The translations under genes were made by a program, and so were the position numbers. Under the pieces are notes generated by a model. That model did no database searches. It saw nothing but the letters and a program-made list of their open reading frames with translations, and was not told the DNA's origin. Positions 33,829 through 41,951 of a stretch of DNA of 64,000 bases are shown here, one piece after another (positions within the stretch are counted from its first letter, which is position 1; every line of letters starts with the position of its first letter). The DNA comes from Intestinimonas butyriciproducens (lineage in GTDB: Bacteria > Bacillota > Clostridia > Oscillospirales > Oscillospiraceae): positions 2,046,001 to 2,110,000 of the forward strand of contig NZ_CP011524.1 in assembly GCF_004154955.1 (NCBI RefSeq), given 5' to 3'.

Positions 33829-35053
33829 GGCGGACCCGGTCTCCTTCCTCGACGGGTTTATTGGAGGAGATGACCACCTGGTCGCTCTCCAGCAGCGCCC
33901 CCTCCACCGCCATGTTCCCGCTGTCCTGCTTCTGGAGGGTGACGGTCTTTTTCACCACGGTCTGTTCCACGCCCATGACGCTCTGCTTCTCCTGAATCAC
34001 CAGCACGTAGGCATCGCCTCCCCCCATCCGCAGGGCGCTCAGGGGCAGCACCATGTCGTACTGCTGGCTGCGCTTGGAAATTTCCAGCTCCGCGGACCCG
34101 CCGGAGCCGTAGTTCCCCTCTGGGAGCTGAGCGGTCACCGTCACCTGACCCTGGCTGTCCGCCGCCCCCACGGAGGTAATAATCGCCTCCGCGCTTCCGG
34201 CTTTTCCCTCCAGGGTGAAAGTGAGCTTCCCCTGGTCCTCCGCCGCCAAGTCCTCGGCCTTCTTCTGGTCCAGCTTTCCCCGGAATGCAAAGCCCTGGTC
34301 GTTCCGGGTGAGGACCGCCGCCTGCGCCCCCTCCTGGGTCCTGCCCGGCTGCGAGAGGATGGATGCCGCTGTGCCGTCCACCGGCGCCGTCAGCCGTCCA
34401 CCGGCGGCCTCCACAGCCTTGAGCTGTTCCAAGAGCTGCCGGGTCTCCCTCTGCTGGCTCACATGGCCCAGCCGTTCGGCCTCCCGCTCCCGGCTGCCGG
34501 CCTCGCCGGACTGCCGCTCCTCCTCCGCCTTTCTGCGGGCCTGCTCCAGCGCCCGCTGGGCGCTCTCCACCGTCCGTGCGGCGCTGAGAAGCTTCTCCTC
34601 CGTTTCAATTCCCGCGTCCTCTGCGGCACGCTCGGCGGTACGCAGGGCTTTCTCCGCGCTTTCCACGGCAGCCTGTGCCGAGAGCACCAGTTCTTCCTCG
34701 CCGACGTCCGTGCGCGCTCGGGCCTCTTCCAGCTTTTTCTCGGCCGCGTCCCGCTCCGCCTCCGCCGCCTGGAGCTTTTCCTCCTGGCGTGCCCTTGCCT
34801 TTTCCAGGGCCTCTTCCGCCCGGGTCACGGCCAGATCAGATCCGTAGTTGTAGGACTCCATGCTCCAGTCCGCCGTCTCCACGGCGGACTGGAGGTCCTC
34901 CACACTGGTCCGGGCCGCCTGGAGCTCTTCCTCGCCGGCCCCCGCCCGCTGCACGCCGTTGGAAAAGAGGGGCTTAGGCCGCTCTCCCGCCGCCAGTCGC
35001 CGCCGCTCCAGCTCCACGCACTCCTTCCACTTCTCCACCGGCTCCAAGTCCAT
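33809..35053 (-). pseudogene. HlyD-like adaptor, N-terminally truncated
   Basis: The encoded 414 residues contain a long alpha-helical coiled coil (about 45-215, rich in Glu, Ala and Arg, with EEALEKARARQEEKLQAAEAE-like heptads), then half of a lipoyl-like domain (GGRLTAPVDGTAASILSQ) and beta-barrel domains (AVLTRNDQGFAFRG, TVTAQLPEGNYGSGG), which is the pattern of membrane fusion proteins. The signal or membrane anchor and first lipoyl half that should precede the coiled coil are absent; the ATG at 35053 begins directly with MDLEPVEKWKECVELERRRL. It seems to have lost its 5' end. The stop overlaps the MacB-like gene. Confidence 0.65.
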
Positions 35054-35088
35054 CGGTGATCCACTCCTTTTTTCACACCCTGTGGCGC

Positions 35089-36806
35089 TTATTCCGCCAG
35101 ATAGATCCGGGTCTTTTCCATCACATTCGCCGCCGCCTGCTCCGACGTCAGGCTTCCGTCCGACAGCCCTCTCAACTGGCGCTCCACCGCTTCCTTTACC
35201 ACCTGGTCCGACAGGATGGGGGCGTCCAGCCGGTCGCACAGAGCCCGGAATCCCATATCGTCCTCGGCGTTCTCCGCCGCCTGCTCCACCATGGCGTCAA
35301 GGGAGCCGCCGTTCACCGGAAAGCCGTCGTACAGATAGCTGTCCTGTACCGTTCGTGAGAGGAGCATATTCACAAAGGACTCGGCCAGCTCCCTCTGGTT
35401 TCCGGTGGACACAATCCCCACGCCGCTGGAGGGCGTATAAGCGTTCCCGCCGAACAGGGTGTCCAGGGTCCAGTCCCGTGCGGGCTTTTCCCCTGTATTC
35501 CCGCCGGAGCCGCCCGTACTGTACGACACCAGCGGCGTCCCCCCTCCCGTCCGTTGAGCGCGGTCAGGATGTTCTCCAGGGAGAACTGGCCGGCAAGCTC
35601 CTGCACGTGGAAGAGGGCCTTCCCTTCGCTGAGCCGATTGGACCCGGGGTCCAGCATCTCAGCACCGCTCCCGCCGCCGCTGGCGGCCACCACAGTGGCA
35701 AAACTGACCCCGTCCCCCAACTCAGGGGTATTCTCCCGCTCTGCCTGCTGGATGCGGAGCATGTCGGCAAAGTAGCCTTCCAGCGTCTGCTGGTCCACCC
35801 CTTTTTCCGTGACAATACTCCCGGCGCAGACGTCGTAATAGTCCATCAGCATCCCCGTTTCGCCGAAGAGCTGCGCCGAGGGGCAGAGGAACGCCGGCTC
35901 TCCGCCCTGGCCCTCTTCGACCAGTCCGGCCAGATCCGTCATAGACCACACCTGCTCCACACACTCCCGCGCCCCCATCATCACCGGCACGGTGAACCGT
36001 GCGGGAACGCCGTAGACCCTGCCGTCCCGGCAATAGGCGTTCGTCAGATTGGGCATCAGCCCATCCTCCTCCAGACGCCTGGCTTGCTCTGTCATATCGG
36101 CCAGGACTCCCTTTTCTATGTAAGAGTCCACATTCAGGCCGTCCAGCAGAAGCAGATCGGGCCCTTTCCCCGCCATGAGCTCGGTGTTGAGGGTACGGAT
36201 CACGTCCTCTGCGGTGGCGCCCAGCTCCTCGTCCAGCAGAACCTGGAAGTTGACCCGCACCGTGGGGTTGCTCCTCTGGAACTCTCCAATGGCCTGGCGA
36301 ATGGTGTCGCTGTCCCTGAGCCCGAAGATCACCAGTTCGGTGTCCGGAAGGGTCGGGGTATCCGGATCATAGGAATAGTGCAGCAGCCGAACGTCATCCT
36401 CCCCCTGCAGCAGGGCGTAGAAGCCGCCCTCCCCGTCGGAGGTCAGGCCCGATAGGCTCAGCGTAGGCATCGAGAGGGAGGTGGGCTCGCCGTCCACCAG
36501 CTTCTCCCATATGGTCCCTCCGGCCGTCTGTCGGTAGATGCCGGTGGCATCGCCCAGATACACGCCTTCATCGTCCAGTCCCAGCGCTGTCAGGAAGCTC
36601 AGGCCGTCGTATATGCTCCCGCCGGTCTGTCTGCCCGTCTTCAGATCGTAGAGCACCGTCTCCTTTCCGTCGGCGCTCATGGCCAGCAGCGTGTCTCCCA
36701 GGACCGCCGCGCCGCTGTTATAGCTCTGGGGCGGATACTCCATCAGGAGATGCCCGTCAGTGCTCCGGTAACGGGAGATGCCCTCCCCGCCAAAAATCAC
36801 CAGCAA
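35089..36806 (-). pseudogene. Extracellular sugar-binding protein, truncated and frameshifted
   Basis: The reading frame opens abruptly with LDEGELLVIFGGEGISRYRS, shows beta-propeller-like repeats in the first 150 residues (SADGKETVLYDLKTG, LGLDDEGVYLGDATG), and then a solute-binding-protein type 1 domain (FGLRDSDTIRQAIGEFQRSNP, LMAGKGPDLLLLDGLN). It has no signal peptide, so the 5' end is missing. A frameshift in a run of six G near 35540 separates it from the remaining 147 residues (SYSTGGSGGNTGEKPARDW, then FVNMLLSRTVQDSYLYDGFPVNGG), which restore the usual C-terminal domain. Truncated gene remnant. Confidence 0.75.
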
Positions 36807-36835
36807 TTCCCCTTCGTCCAGGGCCCGGACGCCGG

Positions 36836-37504
36836 ATGGTAGAGGGCGATCAGGCGCTCTGTGCCGCCGTGGATATCCATCTCCGGCAGCAGGGCTATAC
36901 GGTGGACTATGCCCACACCGGGGAGGATGGCCTCCACTTTGCCCTGCAAAACGCCTATGACCTGATTCTTATGGACCGGATGCTGCCTGAACTGGACGGT
37001 CTGGAGGCCGTGCGGACCCTGCGCAGCCGGGGGTTCTCCACCCCGGTGCTTATGCTCACGGCTCTGGACGGCGTCCCAGACCGGGTGGACGGGCTGGATG
37101 CCGGGGCCGACGACTACCCGGCCAAGCCGTTTGCCGCGGAAGAGCTTCTGGCCCGGATCCGCGCCCTGTCCCGCCGCCCCAGGCAGTGGGAGTCCACCAG
37201 CCGGCTCTCCGCCGGGGATCTGGAGCTGGATACGGAGCTCGCCGCCCTCCTCAGGCCCGCGGGGGCCTGTTCCCTCTCCCGCCGGGAGAAACAGCTTCTG
37301 GAACTCTTCCTCCGCAACGCCGGGCAGACCCTAACCCGTGAGCTTCTACTCTCCCGGGTCTGGGGACCGGACGCTCCGGTGGAGGACGGCAATCTAGACA
37401 ACTATATCCACTTTCTCCGCCGCAGGCTCCGTGCAGTGGGGAGCGCCGTCCGCCTTGCCACTGTTCGCTCCGTGGGCTATCGACTGGAGGTCGGGCCATA
37501 CTGA
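36836..37504 (+). pseudogene. OmpR-type response regulator, lacking its first codons
   Basis: The protein reads MVEGDQALCAAVDIHLRQQGYTVDYAH and then a full receiver (phospho-acceptor Asp in LILMDRMLPELDG, Thr in MLTALDG, Lys in DDYPAKPF with Leu to Pro change before it) and a winged-helix DNA-binding domain (TLTRELLLSRVWG, LDNYIHFLRRRLRA). The expected start, a beta strand ending in an acidic pair, is missing: VEGDQ stands where LLVEDD would be. There is no ribosome-binding site before 36836, and the sequence on the left belongs to the opposite-strand binding protein. The junction near 36836 looks like a deletion point. Confidence 0.6.
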
Positions 37505-38809
37505 CCCGGCTCCGGCGGCAGCTCACACTCCTCTCGGCGGCCTGCACGGGGGCGGTACTGCTGGCCATGGCCTTGGCTGCCCTGTCCCTGGCGGAGGGCC
37601 AACTCCGCGCCGGTTCAGAGGCAGGGTTTCTCTCCAGCGCCAACGCCATCATAGCCAAGCTCCGATTGGATCGGGTGGTCAGCACGACCTGGCTTGCCCA
37701 GTTGGAGTCCGGAGAGGGGCTCATCATCTCCCTGCGGGACCAGGGCGCGCCCCTCAGCTTCTCCGGCGCCTGGACGCCTAGGACCGCCCGACCCCTGCTG
37801 TTGGAGCGTGCAGTCGCCGGCGCCCGCGCCCTTGGCGTGGAGCCGGACAGCCCTCCTCTCTCCCTCATCGACACCACCTCCACCCCCGTTTTTGAGGTAC
37901 GCGGAGACCTGGGCGAGCGATATCCGGCCTTCGTCACCCAGATCCCGTCTTCGTAAGGCTGGCAGAGCCTGGTCCTGCTCAAGGATATATCCTCCTCCGA
38001 CCAGCAGCTTCTGCTGCTGCGCGGCTCCTTCGCCGCTCTGGTGGCCGCCGGGGTGACCGCTCTGCTCCTGCTCTGCTGGGCCTTTGCCGGCCGGGCCATC
38101 CGTCCCATCGAGGAGAGCCGACGGAAACAGGCCGAATTCATCGCCGCCGCCTCCCATGAGCTCCGCTCTCCCCTGGCCGTCATCCGTACCAGCGCCGCCG
38201 CCCTGGCCGTGGCCCCCGACCAGGCGTCCCGGCTCCGGCAAAACATCGAGGTGGAATGCGCCCACAATGTCCCGGCTGGTAGACGACCTGCTCTCCCTGG
38301 CCCGGAGCGACGCCGGAACCTGGACCATTGCCCGTGAGACCGTGGATATGGACGCCCTGCTGCTGGAGACCGCCGAGCTCTTCTGCCCCGTGGCCCGCCA
38401 GAAAGGGCAGCGTCTGCTGTTGGAGGTCCCCGAGCGGGATCTTCCCCCGGTCACCGGAGACCCCCAACGGCTCCGTCAGGTCCTGTCCGTCCTCCTGGAC
38501 AACGCCTTCAGTTATACGCCGCAGGGGGGGGTAGTCACGCTGCGTGCAGAGGTGGACGGCGCCGCTCTGACCCTACAGGTCGCCGACACCGGGCCGGGCA
38601 TCTCCACCCAGTCCCTCCCCTATATTTTTGACCGCTTTTACCGGGCCGATGTCTCCCGCACCACCAAGGAGCACTTTGGCCTGGACCTCTCCATTGCAAA
38701 AGAACCGGCCGATCTCCATGGGGGGGGGACGCTGCGGGTGGCGCGAACCGGGCCCGAGGGTACGATCTTTGCGCTCCGTCTGCCCCTTCACCGGGGGAGA
38801 CACATTTGA
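37498..38809 (+). pseudogene. Sensor histidine kinase with start loss, stop codon and frameshift
   Basis: Coding starts right after the response regulator, where an ATG would be expected at 37498 but ATA is present. The first part has a membrane helix (LLSAACTGAVLLAMALAALSL), then an extracellular domain. A TAA stop occurs at 37954-37956, then the frame continues with a second membrane helix and the H-box FIAAASHELRSPLAVI. A +1 shift near 38269 moves the rest to another frame: MSRLVDDLLSLARSDAG, DNAFSYTP (N-box), VADTGPGI and FDRFYRAD. The last G-box reads HFGLDLSIAK instead of FGLGLSIAK. Five changes in one gene mean it is dead. Confidence 0.85.
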
Positions 38810-38848
38810 ACGCACCGCCCTGCTTGCCCGCGGCCCTGCAATGCAGAA

Positions 38849-38882
38849 AGGAGCGCGCCGGTTTTCCCCGGCGCGCTCCTTC
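38849..38882. terminator. Bidirectional terminator between the kinase and lpdA
   Basis: AAGGAGCGCGCCGG (38849-38862) is mirrored by CCGGCGCGCTCCTT (38868-38881), giving a 14-bp perfect stem with a short loop. Confidence 0.8.
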
Positions 38883-39860
38883 TTATGCTTTTTTATCGGT
38901 TGAGCTGATGGATGGCAAGCCCCAGGCCGCTCTCCACCGCTTCTGAGATCCCCTCGGCAAAGGTGGGATGAGGCCGCACCAGGGCGGCCAGTTCCTCCAG
39001 CGTTTTCCCCTCTGCGACGGCCAGAGTGAATTCACCCACCAGATCGGTGGCCCGCTCACACATGAGCTGCGCCCCCAGCACCGTGCCGGTCTCGGCATGG
39101 GACACCACCTTGATAAAGCCCCGTTCCGCGCCGGCAATGATGCTCCGCCCATTGCCGTTCATCAGGTACTTGCTTCCCTTTGTGGGAATCCCCGCCTCCT
39201 TGGCCTGGGCCTCGGTGAGCCCCACAGAGGCGATCTCCGGTTCGGTGTAGACACAGGCGGGGATGGCGTTCAGCTTCATGGGCGGCTCTTTCCCCGCGAT
39301 CGTACTCACAGCGTTGATCGCCTGGGCCGAGGCCACATGTGCCAGCTGAATGCCGCCCGCCACCACGTCTCCAATGGCATAGATGCCCTTCACGCAGGTC
39401 TCGAACCGCTCATTCACCGGAATCGCCCCCCGGGCCAGTCCCAAGTCTACGCCGGGCCCGCACAGGCCCTCGGTGTTGGGCTTCCGTCCGGTGGAGACCA
39501 ACACGGCGTCCGCCGTAACGGTTTCGGCCTTTTCCTTTGACGTATAGGCGCACCGGAGGCCCTCCCCGGTCCGCATCACCTGCTCCACTCGGGCCCCGGT
39601 ACAGAGCTTTACGCCCCGCCTTTTCATGAGCATGCTCAGATTTTGAGCGATCTCCTTGTCCATGGTGGGCAGCACCCGGTCCATGGCCTCCAGCACGGTG
39701 ACCTGGGCTCCCAGAGCACTGTAGAGGGAGGCAAACTCCATGCCGATCACTCCGCCGCCGATGATGGTCAGGCGGGGATGGTACATGCCCTCCCCCAGCA
39801 GGCCGTCGCTGGTGACCACCCCGGGCAGGTCCAGGCCCGGAATGGGCGGCAGGGCCGGGC

Positions 39861-39863
39861 GAG
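39861..39863. repeat. Target site duplication, left copy
   Basis: GAG directly precedes the IS; the same triplet follows the right end (41541-41543). IS3-family elements usually make 3- or 4-bp duplications. Confidence 0.85.
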
Positions 39864-39889
39864 TGATATGCTCCCTCTGAAGTAGACAG
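39864..39889 (+). repeat. Left inverted repeat of the IS
   Basis: Begins TGATATGCTCCC and ends AAGTAGACAG; the right end, read on the minus strand, begins TGAACCGCCCCC and ends with the same AAGTAGACAG. Confidence 0.85.
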
Positions 39890-39928
39890 CAAAAAAATTA
39901 AACTGTCGAAACGGAGGGAGCAATTATC

Positions 39929-40612
39929 ATGAGTTTAAAAGGCAAAATACCGCCGGAGGTAAAGATTCAGGCTGTGGAGGACTACCTAGCGATCCGTAAG
40001 GGTTCCACACAGATCCGGGAAGAGTTAGGCATACGATTGAGCACTTTCCAGGCATGGCTGCGGAAATATCAGACGGAGGGGCCTGCGGGTCTGCATCCGA
40101 AAAAGCATGTTACAAGTTATCCATCCTCACTGAAGCTGGCGGCAGTAGAAGACTACATGGGCGGAGGAGGCTCGCTGGATGCCATGTGCCGCAAATACGG
40201 GATTTCCTCCCATGCGGTTTTACAACAATGGATTACGTTGTATAATCAAGGCCATAGAGAGTTCAAGACACGCAGAGCGCGGGAGGAAACAGATATGGCC
40301 GAGAAAGAAAAATTATCGCAGGAGCAAAAGCTGCAGGCAGTACTATACTGCTTAGAACATCAACTGGACTACCGGCGGACCAGCGAACAGTACAAGATCA
40401 CCTATCAGCAGATCTATAGCTGGGTCAAAAAATATCAGGAGCAGGGAGAAGCTGGGTTGCTTGACCGCCGGGGGAGACGCCGCCCTCCTTCCGAATACAG
40501 CGAGGAGGAAAAAGCCGCGGCAAAGCTGCGGCAGCTGGAAGCGGAAAACAGAAGGCTTCAAATGGAGAACGATTTCTTAAAAAAATTGAACGAACTGGAG
40601 GGGAGGCGGTAA
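39929..40612 (+). CDS. IS3-family transposase OrfA
   Basis: A 227-residue DNA-binding protein with three successive helix-turn-helix units (residues about 10-50, 65-105 and 125-170; GSTQIREELGIRLSTFQAWL, MCRKYGISSHAVLQQW, LDYRRTSEQYKITYQQIY) and a leucine-zipper tail (KLRQLEAENRRLQMENDF). GGAGGGAG lies 9 nt before the ATG. The last codons contain an A7 run where ribosomes can slip -1 into OrfB. Confidence 0.92.
   Translation: MSLKGKIPPEVKIQAVEDYLAIRKGSTQIREELGIRLSTFQAWLRKYQTEGPAGLHPKKHVTSYPSSLKLAAVEDYMGGGGSLDAMCRKYGISSHAVLQQWITLYNQGHREFKTRRAREETDMAEKEKLSQEQKLQAVLYCLEHQLDYRRTSEQYKITYQQIYSWVKKYQEQGEAGLLDRRGRRRPPSEYSEEEKAAAKLRQLEAENRRLQMENDFLKKLNELEGRR
40579..40585 (+). promoter_or_regulatory. 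Slippery A7 site for programmed -1 frameshifting
   Basis: In the OrfA frame the codons are TTA AAA AAA TTG. The heptamer A AAA AAA allows a -1 slip into the OrfB frame, which then reads IERTGGEAVNRL without a stop. OrfB has no usable start codon or ribosome-binding site of its own, supporting frameshift expression as in other IS3 elements. Confidence 0.8.
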
Positions 40613-41499
40613 ACAGGCTCACACGCCGCAGGAAGGTCTATGAGGCGATCCATACGCTTCGTCAGGAAAAAGGATATGAAATCGCATCGTTATGCGCGTT
40701 ATCCGGGATTCCCCGCTGTTCTTACTACAAATGGCTTCACCGGGAAGAAAGTGCCTCAGAAAAAGAAAATACCCTCTTGCTGGAAGAAATCATCCGTTTG
40801 TACAGCGAAGTAAAAGGCATCTACGGTTATCGCCGTATGACGCTGAATGTGAACAGCCGGCTCAAAAGAAACTACAACCACAAGCGGATTTACCGCCTGA
40901 TGAAAAGTGTACATATGCAGGCCGTGATACGCCGAAAGAAAAAGCACTATGTCATATTAGAACCGCGTGTTACCGCGGAAAACGTATTGAACAGAGAATT
41001 TACGGCAAATGGTCCCAATGAGAAATGGCTGACAGATGTCACAGAATTCAAACTTATCAATGGGAAGAAAGCATACCTGAGTGCGATCCTTGATCTCCAT
41101 GACAAAAGCATCGTTGCGTATGCACTGGGCCAATCCAACAACAATCAGCTTGTTTTTGACACCTTTGACAGAGCGGTGAGAGCCAACCCCGGCGCCCATC
41201 CTCTGTTTCACAGCGACAGGGGCTATCAGTACACCAACCGGCAGTTCAAAGCAAAGCTGGACGGTATCCATGCAACGCAGAGTATGTCCCGGCCCGGCCG
41301 CTGCATCGACAACGGCCCTATGGAGGGCTTCTGGGGGATTCTCAAATCTGAAATGTACTACCTCCGGCAATTTCATACCTTCGAGGAATTGAAGAAAGCC
41401 ATCGACGAATACATAGACTTTTACAATACAAGGCGGCTTCAAGCTAAGTTAAAGGGCCTGGCTCCCCTTGCTTACAGGAACCAGACCCTCGTGGCGTAA
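40585..41499 (+). CDS. IS3-family transposase OrfB (DDE catalytic domain)
   Basis: About 304 residues in the -1 frame relative to OrfA. It begins with a short linker after the slip, then an HTH-21 type region (GIYGYRRMTLNVN), and then the integrase core with the three catalytic acids: Asp in WLTDVTEF, Asp in FHSDRGYQY, and Glu in WGILKSEMYY, followed by FYNTRRLQAKLKGLAPLAYR. All are present. It would be made as an OrfAB fusion. Confidence 0.93.
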   Translation: MERTGGEAVNRLTRRRKVYEAIHTLRQEKGYEIASLCALSGIPRCSYYKWLHREESASEKENTLLLEEIIRLYSEVKGIYGYRRMTLNVNSRLKRNYNHKRIYRLMKSVHMQAVIRRKKKHYVILEPRVTAENVLNREFTANGPNEKWLTDVTEFKLINGKKAYLSAILDLHDKSIVAYALGQSNNNQLVFDTFDRAVRANPGAHPLFHSDRGYQYTNRQFKAKLDGIHATQSMSRPGRCIDNGPMEGFWGILKSEMYYLRQFHTFEELKKAIDEYIDFYNTRRLQAKLKGLAPLAYRNQTLVA

Positions 41500-41514
41500 T
41501 TTTTCTTTTTTCAT

Positions 41515-41540
41515 CTGTCTACTTGACAGGGGGCGGTTCA
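41515..41540 (-). repeat. Right inverted repeat of the IS
   Basis: Reverse complement begins TGAACCGCCCCC and ends AAGTAGACAG, matching the left repeat at 19 of 26 positions; the outermost bases are TG. Confidence 0.85.
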
Positions 41541-41543
41541 GAG
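41541..41543. repeat. Target site duplication, right copy
   Basis: GAG follows the right end of the IS and matches the triplet at 39861-39863. Confidence 0.85.
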
Positions 41544-41951
41544 CCCCAACCGCCACCAAGATGTGTTCCGACTCGTAAATCGCCTCGCCCACACGGACCC
41601 TGCCGGGCCCCTGGATAACGGCGCTGCCATGGATCACTTCCACCCCATTGCCTTTCAGCAGCCCCTCCACCCCTCTGCGGAGCTGCTCCACCACCTGACG
41701 CCTGCGCTCATCCATGACGGCGTAGTCGAAACCGGCGTCGCTTGCCGTCACGCCAAAGGCGGCGCTGTGCAGTACCTGCCGGTAGAGGCTGGCGCTGTGC
41801 AGCAGAGTCTTGGTCGGGATACACCCCCGATTGAGACAGGCGCCGCCCAGGGCGTCCCGCTCCACCAGTACGGTGCGCAGTCCGAGCTGGGCGGCCCGGA
41901 TGGCGGCCACGTAGCCGCCGGGGCCCCCTCCGATCACAATCAGGCCGCTTT

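Larger units (their letters stand above)
39864..41540 (+). mobile_element. IS3-family insertion sequence (1677 bp)
   Basis: A complete element with TG...CA termini, imperfect 26-bp inverted repeats (19 of 26 matching), two overlapping open frames (orfA and orfB) and a 3-bp GAG target duplication. The product is an OrfAB transposase made by a -1 frameshift. The element is inserted in lpdA in the opposite orientation to the gene. Both frames appear intact, so it should still be able to move. The three HTH repeats in OrfA fit the IS150 group. Confidence 0.94.

Noticed and set aside
37954-37956. Recoding of the TAA stop in the histidine kinase
   Set aside because: The gene has several other independent lesions, so decay explains it.
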